Position numbers and translations under genes: made by a program. From TWA4 sp034086685 (GTDB lineage Bacteria > Bacillota > Clostridia > Lachnospirales > Lachnospiraceae), in contig JAXDZY010000145.1 in NCBI GenBank assembly GCA_034086685.1, positions 1-22,175 of the forward strand: 22,175 bases of DNA, given 5' to 3'. The stretch's first letter is position 1. Each line of letters starts with the position of its first letter. Below, one piece after another: positions 13,670-22,127 of the stretch. The notes under the pieces were generated by a model that was given only the letters and a program-made list of their open reading frames with translations, was not told the DNA's origin and ran no database searches.

Positions 13670-15907
13670 ATGGATACAAAAATAATACATACCGATTATT
13701 CGGAGTGCATGAGACAGTCTTATCTGAATTATTCCATGAGTGTTATTACGGCCCGTGCTCTGCCGGATATCAGAGACGGTCTGAAACCGGTGCAGAGAAG
13801 AACTCTTTATGCCATGCATGAGCTGGGGCTGAGTTCGGATAAACCACATAGAAAGTGTGCCCGTATTGTAGGTGATACCATGGGTAAGTATCATCCTCAT
13901 GGTGATGCTTCCATATACGAAGCACTTGTGGTCATGTCTCAGGATTTCAAAAAAAACGAACCTCTGGCGGAGCCTCATGGCAATTTCGGATCCATTGAAG
14001 GAGATGGGGCTGCAGCCATGCGTTATACGGAGGCACGTCTTCAGAGACTGACAGAAAAGGTGTATCTGGCCGATCTGGAGAAAAATGTGGTGGATTTTAT
14101 TCCCAATTTTGATGAGACAGAAAAAGAACCGGTTGTGCTTCCTGTCCGGATTCCCAATATTCTGATTAATGGTGCCGAGGGGATCGCTGTGGGGATGACT
14201 ACCAGCGTACCTTCCCACAATCTGCGTGAGGTACTGGAATGTGTCAGAGCCTATATTGATAATCCGGATATTACTACGGCGGAGCTTCTTAAAATCATGC
14301 CGGGACCTGACTTTTCCACAGGAGGTATTGTAGCCAATCAGGAGGATCTTCAGGAGATTTATGAGAAGGGTACAGGTAAAATCCGCCTTCGCGGCAAGGT
14401 TGTGCTGGAAAAGGGGAAAAGAAAGACAGACAGGGACAAACTGGTTATTACGGAAATCCCCTACACCATGATCGGTGAGGGAATCCGTCGTTTTCTTTCT
14501 GATACGGCACAGCTGGCAGAAAGTAAAAAACTGCCGGAAATAACGGATATATCCAATGAATCTTCAAAAGAAGGAATCCGCATCATTCTGGAACTGAAAA
14601 AAGGTTCGGATGTGGAGCGGGTAAAAAACATTCTTTTTAAAAAAACACGTCTGGAGGATACCTTTGGAGTAAATATGATCGCCATTGCAGATGGACGTCC
14701 CACTCTTTTTGGTCTGAAATCCATTCTGAAGCATTTTGTGGATTTTCAGATTGAGATCAATCAGAGAAAATACAGCTGGATGCTTGCCGAAGAACAGAAA
14801 AAGAAGGAAATACAGGAGGGGCTTATCCAGGCTGTGGATATCATTGATCTGATCATTGAAATTATCCGGGGCAGCAAAACACAGGCTCAGGCGAAGGCCT
14901 GCCTGATGGGAGATCCCTCCGGAGTTACTTTCCGGCACAGAGATTCGGCTGCGGAGGCAGCGAAACTGTGCTTCACTGACAGGCAGGCTCAGGCAATTCT
15001 GGACCTTCGTCTTTCCAGATTGATCGGTCTGGAAATCGATGCTTTGAAAAAGGCTTATAAAGATACCTGTACCAGAATCCGCCGTTATGAAAAAATACTG
15101 GGCAGTCGTAAAACCATGCTGAATACAATTAAGGAAGAACTTCTCAAAATCCAGCAGGAATTCGGACATGATCGAAGAACGCTGATCACTTCGCTGGAAC
15201 AGGCCAGGGAGATCAAAGAAGAAGTCAGGGAAGAGGATGTTCTGTTTTTAATGGACCGTTTTGGTTATGTAAAAATTACAGAGGCTTCTGTGGCGGATAA
15301 AAACAGTGATCAGCTAAAGGATTATCGTTATGTATTTTTGTGCAGAAATACAGGGAAGATTCAGCTGTTTACCAGAGAGGGGAAAATGCATCAGATCAAG
15401 GTCATGGATATTCCTTTTCAGAAACTGAGAGAAAAAGGAGTTCCTGTGGATAATATCAGTAATTATGATTCTTCCAGAGAAAATCTTCTGTTTGCCGGTT
15501 CTTTTAGGGAAAATATGACGCAGGAGCTGCTTTTTGTGACTGCTAATGGCTTGATAAAGAAAACACCGATTTCTGAATTTATTACGAATACCAGAACAAT
15601 TGCGGGTACAAAGCTGGGAGATGGAGATGAACTTGTCTATGTGGGATATTATAATAAGAAACAAGTTGTTCTGCATTCGGAAAAAGGAAGCTTCCTTCGC
15701 TTTGCTTCAGAAGAAATCAATACTGCCAGAAAGAATACACTTGGTCAGAAGGCCATGGCGCTGGCAGAGAGGGATCTGGTTAAAGAGGTATGGCAGGTAA
15801 CACCCGGAGAAGATTCTGTTATCGAAACCGGCAGTCAGACCATTGATCTGAAACGTATCCGCCTTTCTTCCAGAGGGGGAAGAGGGATCAAATTGCGTCT
15901 CAACTGA
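13670..15907 (+). CDS. parC: Type IIA DNA topoisomerase subunit A (ParC-type)
   Basis: The DNA-cleaving subunit, 745 residues. Catalytic Y119 lies in AAMRYTEARL. The quinolone-binding region reads HPHGDASIYEAL: the residue equal to E. coli GyrA Ser83 is A80, while the acidic partner is kept as E84. A long coiled-coil/breakage-reunion core runs to about residue 490, then a C-terminal beta-pinwheel of about 250 residues, shorter than that of gyrase. No GyrA box (QRRGGKG) is present at the start of that domain, which favours topoisomerase IV (decatenation). An RGG-containing SSRGGRG occurs only at residues 733-739, near the end. The start follows GGGAGGT, 22 bases after the subunit B stop, so the two form an operon. 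No clear terminator follows. Confidence 0.88.
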   Translation: MDTKIIHTDYSECMRQSYLNYSMSVITARALPDIRDGLKPVQRRTLYAMHELGLSSDKPHRKCARIVGDTMGKYHPHGDASIYEALVVMSQDFKKNEPLAEPHGNFGSIEGDGAAAMRYTEARLQRLTEKVYLADLEKNVVDFIPNFDETEKEPVVLPVRIPNILINGAEGIAVGMTTSVPSHNLREVLECVRAYIDNPDITTAELLKIMPGPDFSTGGIVANQEDLQEIYEKGTGKIRLRGKVVLEKGKRKTDRDKLVITEIPYTMIGEGIRRFLSDTAQLAESKKLPEITDISNESSKEGIRIILELKKGSDVERVKNILFKKTRLEDTFGVNMIAIADGRPTLFGLKSILKHFVDFQIEINQRKYSWMLAEEQKKKEIQEGLIQAVDIIDLIIEIIRGSKTQAQAKACLMGDPSGVTFRHRDSAAEAAKLCFTDRQAQAILDLRLSRLIGLEIDALKKAYKDTCTRIRRYEKILGSRKTMLNTIKEELLKIQQEFGHDRRTLITSLEQAREIKEEVREEDVLFLMDRFGYVKITEASVADKNSDQLKDYRYVFLCRNTGKIQLFTREGKMHQIKVMDIPFQKLREKGVPVDNISNYDSSRENLLFAGSFRENMTQELLFVTANGLIKKTPISEFITNTRTIAGTKLGDGDELVYVGYYNKKQVVLHSEKGSFLRFASEEINTARKNTLGQKAMALAERDLVKEVWQVTPGEDSVIETGSQTIDLKRIRLSSRGGRGIKLRLN

Positions 15908-15947
15908 GCACTGTAAAAAAATATTAAAATAAAAATTTAAAATAGTG

Positions 15948-15976
15948 TTGACAAATAATAGGAGTGGTGGTATCTT
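15948..15976 (+). promoter_or_regulatory. Sigma-A promoter of the dnaK operon
   Basis: TTGACA (15948-15953) and TATCTT (15971-15976) are 17 bases apart, directly upstream of the CIRCE element. Confidence 0.85.
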
Positions 15977-15990
15977 TAATCATGTAAATG

Positions 15991-16017
15991 TTAGCACTCC
16001 TTTGAAGTGAGTGCTAA
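15991..16017 (+). promoter_or_regulatory. CIRCE operator
   Basis: TTAGCACTC-N9-GAGTGCTAA is a perfect match to the CIRCE inverted repeat. It lies at or just after the expected transcription start and is the binding site of HrcA, whose gene begins 52 bases downstream. Heat inactivation of HrcA, relieved by GroEL in known systems, would induce the operon. Confidence 0.98.
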
Positions 16018-16068
16018 CAGACCTAAAACAATAATTTATACTGCATACTGAAGAAAGGGTGGTGAAAG

Positions 16069-17133
16069 ATGGAACTTGATCAGAGAAAGCTGAAGATATT
16101 GAATGCAATTGTTCAGACTTATCAGGAAACCGGTGAACCGGTCGGTTCCAGAACCATTTCAAAGTATACAGATCTTAATCTCAGCTCGGCTACAATCCGC
16201 AATGAGATGGCAGATCTGGAGGAGATGGGTCTGATTGTTCAGCCTCATACTTCAGCAGGCAGGATTCCTACGGATCTCGGGTACAGATACTATGTGGATC
16301 AGTTGATTGAGGAAAAGGAACAGCAGGTTTCCGAGATGAAGGATTTTATTATTCAGAGGGTAGACCGGCTTGAACTTCTGTTGAAACAGATGGCCAGAGT
16401 TCTGGCCAATAACACCAATTACGCGACCATGATTACCGGACCCAGTTATTCCGATACAAAGCTGAAATTCATACAGCTGTCAAGAATGTCTGAAGATAAG
16501 CTTCTCGTTGTAGTGGTTGTTGATGGCAATCTGGTGAAGAACTCCATTGTGGATTTGCGAGGACAGCTTACAGAACAGGATATTCTTTCTCTGAATCTTC
16601 TGCTTAACAGCAAGCTGAATGGACTTTCACTCAATGAGATCAATCTCGGCATTATTCATGAACTGGAAGAACAGGCAGGTGTTCATGGGCCTATCGTAAA
16701 GGCAGCAATTGATGCTGTTGCGGATGCGCTGAATGCAGACGGTGCCGATATGCAGATCTTTACCAGCGGTGCAACCAACTTTTTCAAATATCCGGAGCTG
16801 ACTACCAGTTCCACAGCCAGTGATCTGATTCACACTTTTGAAGAAAAAACCGAGCTGGAAGATCTGGTTAAGAAAGCAGTCCGGGATTCACAGGATGATG
16901 AAGGCAGTAAAGACAACATCAGGGTTTATATCGGCGATGAGATGCCCATGGAGACCATGAAGGACTGCAGTGTGGTAACTGCTCATTATGAATTAAAAGA
17001 TGGTATTAAAGGAACAATAGGGATTATCGGACCGAAACGTATGAATTACGAAAAGGTTCTGGATACTCTCCGGAATCTGACAGCGCAGCTGGATATCATT
17101 TTTGATGAGCAGGATGAAGAAGGAAAAACCTGA
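16069..17133 (+). CDS. hrcA: Heat-inducible transcription repressor HrcA
   Basis: The repressor of class I heat-shock genes, 354 residues. The N-terminal winged helix contains EPVGSRTISKY and the family block LSSATIRNEMADLEEMGL (about residues 42-60), followed by HTSAGRIPT-x-GYRYYVD (about 63-80). The remainder is the GAF-like dimer domain, ending in GTIGIIGPKRMNYEKV (about 323-338), a typical C-terminal signature. The start follows AAAGGGTGGTGAAAG. It is first in the operon and controls itself through the CIRCE element upstream. The following 77-base gap contains a small TTTCC/GGAAA hairpin (17136-17149) and no clear terminator. Confidence 0.97.
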   Translation: MELDQRKLKILNAIVQTYQETGEPVGSRTISKYTDLNLSSATIRNEMADLEEMGLIVQPHTSAGRIPTDLGYRYYVDQLIEEKEQQVSEMKDFIIQRVDRLELLLKQMARVLANNTNYATMITGPSYSDTKLKFIQLSRMSEDKLLVVVVVDGNLVKNSIVDLRGQLTEQDILSLNLLLNSKLNGLSLNEINLGIIHELEEQAGVHGPIVKAAIDAVADALNADGADMQIFTSGATNFFKYPELTTSSTASDLIHTFEEKTELEDLVKKAVRDSQDDEGSKDNIRVYIGDEMPMETMKDCSVVTAHYELKDGIKGTIGIIGPKRMNYEKVLDTLRNLTAQLDIIFDEQDEEGKT

Positions 17134-17210
17134 TATTTCCTCACGGAAAGTCAGATGATATATTATATTATAAGTAAACATACAGGCAATGGAAAGAAAG
17201 GATGACCAAT

Positions 17211-17828
17211 ATGGCTGAAACAAATACGGAGGAAGTTCTGAACCAGGAGGAAGTCCGGGATCAGGATACCGTGGAAACGGAAATGGCCGAAGAAGAAGTA
17301 CAGCAGGAAGCTGTCGGAGATTCTTCTGAAGCAGCTGATACTGATCAGAATGAAAAAGCTGATAAAAAAGGCTTCTTTAAAAAGAAAAAAGATAAAAAAG
17401 ATGAGCAGATTGAAGAATTAAGTGACCGCCTGAAACGGAACATGGCAGAATTTGATAATTTCAGAAAGCGTACTGAAAAAGAAAAAGCAGCCATGTTTGA
17501 GGTGGGAGCAAAAAGTGTGATTGAAAAGATTCTGCCGGTTGTAGATAATTTTGAAAGAGGTCTTGCAACTGTACCGGAGGAAGAGAAAGAGACTCCTTTT
17601 GTTCAGGGTATGGATAAGACCTACAAGCATCTGATGAAGATGCTGGAAGAGATGGAGGTTGCTCCCATCGAATCAGTCGGCAGGGAATTTGATCCTGCTT
17701 TTCACAATGCAGTGATGCATGTGGATGATGAAAATGCAGGAGATAACATTGTAGTAGAAGAATTCCAGAAAGGATATACCTACCGCGGCAATGTAGTTCG
17801 CTTCAGCATGGTAAAAGTTGCCAATTAA
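17211..17828 (+). CDS. grpE: Nucleotide exchange factor GrpE
   Basis: The co-chaperone that releases ADP from DnaK. ATG at 17211 is chosen because AAGGA (17198-17202) sits 8 bases before it; the in-frame ATG at 17202 overlaps that site. The product is 205 residues. The first ~60 residues are acidic and disordered, followed by a Lys-rich linker (KKGFFKKKKDKKD), then a long helix/coiled coil (EQIEELSDRLKRNMAEFDNFRKRTEKE) used for dimerisation. The C-terminal beta domain contains the family signature ending EFQKGYTYRGNVVRFSMVKV. It is second in the operon, after hrcA and before dnaK. Confidence 0.97.
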   Translation: MAETNTEEVLNQEEVRDQDTVETEMAEEEVQQEAVGDSSEAADTDQNEKADKKGFFKKKKDKKDEQIEELSDRLKRNMAEFDNFRKRTEKEKAAMFEVGAKSVIEKILPVVDNFERGLATVPEEEKETPFVQGMDKTYKHLMKMLEEMEVAPIESVGREFDPAFHNAVMHVDDENAGDNIVVEEFQKGYTYRGNVVRFSMVKVAN

Positions 17829-17876
17829 TTACATTCCGCAGCAGTTTAGTATAGATTTTATTTGCAGTTAACGAGT

Positions 17877-17895
17877 GGCTTTAAAGCCGTTTTAT
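17877..17895 (+). other. Small hairpin with short T-run before dnaK
   Basis: GGCTTTAAAGCC (17877-17888) is palindromic and followed by GTTTTAT. The stem is only 4-5 bp, so at most a weak pause or partial attenuator between grpE and dnaK; it may also be a processing site. Confidence 0.25.
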
Positions 17896-17914
17896 GAATC
17901 AGGAGGAAATGATT

Positions 17915-19777
17915 ATGAGTAAGATTATTGGTATTGACTTGGGTACAACAAACTCATGTGTAGCAGTTATGGAAGGTGGCAAACCTGTTGTTATCGCCAA
18001 TGCAGAAGGTGTGAGAACTACTCCTTCCGTAGTAGCATTTGCAAAGAATGGTGAACGTCTGGTAGGTGAACTGGCAAAACGTCAGGCTGTTACCAACGCT
18101 GAAAAGACAATCTCTTCTATTAAGAGACACATGGGTTCCGATTACAGAGTAACAATTGACGGCAAGAAATATTCACCTCAGGAAATTTCAGCTATGATTC
18201 TGCAGAAATTGAAAGCAGATGCAGAAAGCTATCTGGGTGAATCCGTGACAGAAGCAGTTATTACTGTTCCTGCATACTTCAATGATGCTCAGAGACAGGC
18301 AACAAAGGATGCCGGAAAGATTGCAGGTCTGGACGTAAAGCGTATTATCAACGAGCCTACAGCAGCAGCTCTGGCTTATGGTCTTGACAATGAAAATGAG
18401 CAGAAGATCATGGTTTATGACCTTGGCGGCGGTACATTTGATGTATCAATCATTGAAATCGGTGATGGCGTCATCGAAGTATTATCCACAAATGGTGATA
18501 CATTCCTTGGCGGTGATGACTTTGATAACAAGCTGACAGATTACATGCTGGCTGAGTTCAAACGTACTGAAGGAGTAGACCTTTCAACCGATAAGATGGC
18601 TCTGCAGAGACTGAAGGAAGCAGCTGAGAAGGCAAAGAAGGAATTATCTTCCGCAACTACAACCAATGTAAACCTGCCTTTCATTACTGTAACTTCTGAA
18701 GGCCCGAAACATCTGGATATGACTATTACCCGTGCAAAATTCAATGAACTGACTAATGATCTGGTGGAGAGAACCGCTATTCCTGTGCAGAATGCATTAA
18801 GAGATGCAGGTCTTTCTTCTTCAGATATTTCCAAGGTACTGCTGGTTGGCGGATCAACACGTATCCCTGCGGTACAGGATAAAGTAAAACAGTTGACAGG
18901 CAAAGAACCCAATAAGAGTCTGAACCCCGATGAATGTGTAGCAATCGGCGCTTCTATTCAGGGTGGTAAACTGGCAGGTGATGCAGGTGCCGGTGATATC
19001 CTTCTGCTGGATGTAACACCTCTGACACTGTCCATCGAGACCATGGGCGGTATTGCAACAAAACTGATTGAAAGAAATACAACAATCCCTACAAAGCACA
19101 GCCAGATTTTCTCAACTGCTGCTGATAATCAGACTGCTGTTGATATCAACGTATTACAGGGTGAAAGACAGTTTGCAAAAGATAATAAAAGCCTGGGACA
19201 GTTCAGACTGGATGGTATTCCGCCTGCAAGAAGAGGTGTTCCGCAGATCGAAGTAACATTTGATATTGATGCTAACGGTATTATCAATGTATCTGCAAAA
19301 GATCTGGGCACTGGAAAAGAACAGCATATTACCATTACTTCCAGCACCAATATGTCTGATGATGAGATCGACAGAGCTGTAAAAGAAGCTGCTGAATATG
19401 AAGCACAGGATAAGAAGAGAAAAGAAGCTATCGATGCGAGAAATGATGCCGACAGTATGGTATTCCAGACAGAGCAGGCATTAAAGGATGCAGGTGATCA
19501 GATTGATGCTTCATCCAAAGCAACCGTGGAAGCTGATATTGCAGACCTGAAGAAGATTCTGGAAGCAACCCAGAATATGGAAATCACAGAAGCTCAGGCA
19601 GATGAATTAAAGGCCGGCAAGGAAAAACTGATGAATGATGCTCAGACTCTGTTCCAGAAATTATATGAAAAGAGTCAGGCAGGCGCAGCAGGTGCAGGTG
19701 CTGATAGCGGTGCAGGTGCAGCAGGCAATGGTGGTGCAGATGACGATGTTGTCGATGCCGATTACAAAGAAGTATAA
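17915..19777 (+). CDS. dnaK: Chaperone DnaK (Hsp70)
   Basis: ATP-driven Hsp70 chaperone for protein folding, 620 residues. The ATG at 17915 is chosen over one at 17894 because GGAGG (17902-17906) lies 8 bases before it and the product then begins MSKIIGIDLGTTNS, as in the family. The nucleotide-binding domain shows IGIDLGTTNSC at the N-terminus, VYDLGGGTFDVS near residue 167 and LLVGGSTRIPAV near 309. The substrate-binding domain and helical lid follow. The Gly/Ala-rich tail ends DDDVVDADYKEV. It is third in the operon; GrpE is encoded before it and DnaJ after it. Confidence 0.99.
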   Translation: MSKIIGIDLGTTNSCVAVMEGGKPVVIANAEGVRTTPSVVAFAKNGERLVGELAKRQAVTNAEKTISSIKRHMGSDYRVTIDGKKYSPQEISAMILQKLKADAESYLGESVTEAVITVPAYFNDAQRQATKDAGKIAGLDVKRIINEPTAAALAYGLDNENEQKIMVYDLGGGTFDVSIIEIGDGVIEVLSTNGDTFLGGDDFDNKLTDYMLAEFKRTEGVDLSTDKMALQRLKEAAEKAKKELSSATTTNVNLPFITVTSEGPKHLDMTITRAKFNELTNDLVERTAIPVQNALRDAGLSSSDISKVLLVGGSTRIPAVQDKVKQLTGKEPNKSLNPDECVAIGASIQGGKLAGDAGAGDILLLDVTPLTLSIETMGGIATKLIERNTTIPTKHSQIFSTAADNQTAVDINVLQGERQFAKDNKSLGQFRLDGIPPARRGVPQIEVTFDIDANGIINVSAKDLGTGKEQHITITSSTNMSDDEIDRAVKEAAEYEAQDKKRKEAIDARNDADSMVFQTEQALKDAGDQIDASSKATVEADIADLKKILEATQNMEITEAQADELKAGKEKLMNDAQTLFQKLYEKSQAGAAGAGADSGAGAAGNGGADDDVVDADYKEV

Positions 19778-19821
19778 TCAGAAATAAGTCAGAACACAGC
19801 TTTATACCTAATATAACTAAC

Positions 19822-19864
19822 ACGCACAAACGGAACGCCGCATGCGGCGTTCCGTGTAGTGCGT
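19822..19864 (+). other. Long perfect palindrome between dnaK and dnaJ
   Basis: Positions 19830-19855 form a 26-base perfect palindrome (left arm ACGGAACGCCGCA, centre GCATGC). An outer ACGCAC (19822-19827) pairs with GTGCGT (19859-19864) across a small internal loop. Only three Ts follow, so it is not a standard intrinsic terminator. It could be a partial terminator, or an mRNA stability element that sets dnaK above dnaJ. It lies 25 bases before the dnaJ start. Confidence 0.7.
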
Positions 19865-19889
19865 TTAAGAATCTAGAAAAGGTGATTAT

Positions 19890-21047
19890 ATGGCAGAGAA
19901 GAGAGATTATTACGAGGTGCTTGGCGTCGATAAGAACGTTGATGATGCTGCATTAAAAAGGGCATATCGTAAAATGGCCAAAAAATATCATCCGGATACC
20001 AATCAGGGCGATGAAGAAGCAGCAGAGAAGTTTAAAGAAGTTCAGGAAGCATATGCTGTTTTAAGTGATCCGGAGAAAAGAAGACAGTATGACCAGTTCG
20101 GACATGCTGCATTTGATCAGACAGCAGGCGGCGGAGCCGGCGGATTCGGCGGCTTTGGCGGTTTTGATTTCGGCGGAGATATGGGCGATATTTTCGGCGA
20201 TTTATTTGGTTTTGGCGGAGGAAGCAGAAGAAGTAATTACAATGGCCCGGTAAAAGGGGCCAATCTTCGTGCATCTGTCCGTATTACATTTGAAGAGGCA
20301 GTATTTGGTGCCGAAAAAGAGATAGAACTGAATCTGAAGGATGAATGTACCGATTGTCAGGGAACCGGTGCGAAGCCGGGAACTTCTCCCGAGACATGTA
20401 CAAAATGTAATGGCCGGGGCCGCGTGGTTACTACGCAGCAGAGCATGTTCGGCATGGTCCGCAGTGAACAGGTATGCCCTGAATGCGGAGGCAGCGGAAA
20501 GGTAATCAAGTACAAGTGTCCAAAGTGCGGAGGCAGCGGATTTACTTCTTCCAGAAAGAAGATTCAGATTTCTATTCCTGCCGGTATAGATAACGGCCAG
20601 AGTATTCGTATCCGCGGCAAGGGAGAACCCGGCAGAAATGGCGGTGAGAGAGGTGATCTGCTGGTAGAGGTTATAATTGCGGATCATCCTGTATTCCAGC
20701 GTCAGGATACAACCATCTACTCTACGGTTCCCATCAGTTTTGCAACTGCTGCGCTGGGCGGTACGATCCGTATTAAAACAGTAGATGGAGAAGTGGAATA
20801 TCAGGTACAGCCCGGCACACAGACTGATACACGCATTCGTCTGCGTGGTAAGGGAGTTCCCTATCTCCGCAACAAAGCAACCCGCGGAGATCATTATGTA
20901 ACATTTGTAGTTCAGGTTCCCCGTTCCCTTAATCAGGAGCAGAAAGATGCTTTAAAAGCATTTGCAGAAACCATGGGAGAAGATAAAGCGGGCAGTGAGC
21001 ATGAACATAAGGAAAAGAAGGGCATCTTCGGAAAGAAAAAGAAATAA
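19890..21047 (+). CDS. dnaJ: Chaperone DnaJ (Hsp40)
   Basis: Type I Hsp40 that delivers substrates to DnaK and stimulates its ATPase, 385 residues. The J domain (1-70) carries H34-P35-D36. A Gly/Phe-rich linker follows (about 75-115). The zinc domain has all four CxxCxGxG repeats (CTDCQGTG, CTKCNGRG, CPECGGSG, CPKCGGSG) between about residues 153 and 218. Two C-terminal substrate-binding beta domains and a Lys-rich tail complete it. The start follows AAAAGGTGATTAT. It is fourth in the operon, separated from dnaK by a 26-bp palindrome. Confidence 0.99.
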   Translation: MAEKRDYYEVLGVDKNVDDAALKRAYRKMAKKYHPDTNQGDEEAAEKFKEVQEAYAVLSDPEKRRQYDQFGHAAFDQTAGGGAGGFGGFGGFDFGGDMGDIFGDLFGFGGGSRRSNYNGPVKGANLRASVRITFEEAVFGAEKEIELNLKDECTDCQGTGAKPGTSPETCTKCNGRGRVVTTQQSMFGMVRSEQVCPECGGSGKVIKYKCPKCGGSGFTSSRKKIQISIPAGIDNGQSIRIRGKGEPGRNGGERGDLLVEVIIADHPVFQRQDTTIYSTVPISFATAALGGTIRIKTVDGEVEYQVQPGTQTDTRIRLRGKGVPYLRNKATRGDHYVTFVVQVPRSLNQEQKDALKAFAETMGEDKAGSEHEHKEKKGIFGKKKK

Positions 21048-21050
21048 AAG

Positions 21051-22007
21051 ATGAAATGGATTCGTATCAGCATTGATACCACCACTGCCGCAGTTGATTT
21101 TATCAGTGAGATGCTGAATGAGCTGGGTGTGGAAGGTATTGAAATTGAAGATAATGTACCGCTGACAGAAGCGGAGACAAAAGGAATGTTTATTGATATT
21201 CTTCCGGAACTGGCTCCGGATGAGGGAAAAGCAAAGGTTTCCTGCTATCTGGAGACCGATACGGATGTGGAAGCCCTCACACAGCAGATTAAAGAAGGGC
21301 TTTCTGATATTGCCATGTTTGTGGATATCGGATCCGGAGAACTGACTCTTTCCGAAACGGAAGATAAGGACTGGATTAATAACTGGAAAGAGTTTTTTAA
21401 ACCGTTCTGTGTGGATGAGATTCTGATTAAACCTACCTGGGAAGAAATTCCAGAAGAGCATAAGGATAAGATGATGATTGAGATCGATCCCGGTACTGCT
21501 TTTGGTACCGGCTCGCATGAGACTACCCGTTTGTGTATCCGTCAGATTCAGAAGTATATGAAAACCGGTGACCGGGTTATGGATATTGGAACCGGCAGCG
21601 GAATTCTTTCTATTGCAGCCATGAAGCTGGGAGCATCGGAAGTGTTTGCCACAGATGTAGATGAGTTTGCAGTGGAAGCGGCGAGAGAAAATGTGGAAGT
21701 CAATCACATTTCTGCCGAAAAGGTCAGGATGCTCACTGGAGATATTATCGGAGACGGATCCATTCAGGATGAAGCGGGATATGAGTGTTATGATTTTGCT
21801 GTAGCCAATATACTGGCTCCTGTGATTATTCTGCTGCAGGAAGAAATCACCAGACATCTGAAGCATGGTTCCTATTTTGTGACTTCCGGTATAATCAATA
21901 CCAAGGAAGAAGAGGTAAAAGCCGCATTTGATGCAAATCCGGAATTTGAAGTTGTGGAAACTGTACATGACAATGACTGGGTTTCCATTGTAGCAAGAAA
22001 AATGTAA
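21051..22007 (+). CDS. prmA: Ribosomal protein L11 methyltransferase
   Basis: SAM-dependent methyltransferase that modifies ribosomal protein L11, 318 residues. An N-terminal substrate-recognition domain (about 1-100) ends in WINNWKEFFKPF. The Rossmann-like catalytic domain carries IDPGTAFGTGSHETT (about 145-159), the SAM motif I as MDIGTGSGILS (about 177-187), an acidic DVDEF loop, and DFAVANILAPV in the position of the NPPY-type motif. It starts 3 bases after the dnaJ stop and lacks a strong ribosome binding site of its own, so translation is probably coupled to dnaJ. The dnaJ-prmA order is common in Firmicutes. A strong terminator follows, so rsmE, often next, is not part of this operon. 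Confidence 0.96.
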   Translation: MKWIRISIDTTTAAVDFISEMLNELGVEGIEIEDNVPLTEAETKGMFIDILPELAPDEGKAKVSCYLETDTDVEALTQQIKEGLSDIAMFVDIGSGELTLSETEDKDWINNWKEFFKPFCVDEILIKPTWEEIPEEHKDKMMIEIDPGTAFGTGSHETTRLCIRQIQKYMKTGDRVMDIGTGSGILSIAAMKLGASEVFATDVDEFAVEAARENVEVNHISAEKVRMLTGDIIGDGSIQDEAGYECYDFAVANILAPVIILLQEEITRHLKHGSYFVTSGIINTKEEEVKAAFDANPEFEVVETVHDNDWVSIVARKM

Positions 22008-22011
22008 AATA

Positions 22012-22048
22012 TTACTGTTCATGCTGACGTAAAAATTGTTACTGTTCA
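22012..22048. repeat. Direct repeat TTACTGTTCA
   Basis: Two exact 10-base copies at 22012-22021 and 22039-22048, 27 bases apart, lie between prmA and its terminator. They may be a trace of a short dispersed intergenic repeat; the role is unknown. Confidence 0.4.
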
Positions 22049-22072
22049 GTGATCTGAAATTGTGAGCATTCT

Positions 22073-22127
22073 AACGAGACCGATAAGACCAGCATTTATG
22101 CTGCGATATCGGTCTCGTTGTTTTTTT
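22073..22127 (+). terminator. Terminator of the dnaK operon
   Basis: AACGAGACCGATA (22073-22085) pairs perfectly with TATCGGTCTCGTT (22107-22119). An inner CAGCA/TGCTG stem (22090-22094, 22099-22103) forms the tip. G and seven Ts follow. Confidence 0.95.

Noticed and set aside
15907..15947. Possible terminator after the subunit A gene (CACT...AGTG)
   Set aside because: The pairing is 4 bp in A-rich DNA with no T-run; not enough to call.
20952..22022. Long minus-strand open frame of 356 codons opposite prmA and the dnaJ end
   Set aside because: It is antisense to prmA, which has clear family motifs. The product is rich in His, Phe, Asn and Ile without recognisable domains, and no ribosome binding site is seen.
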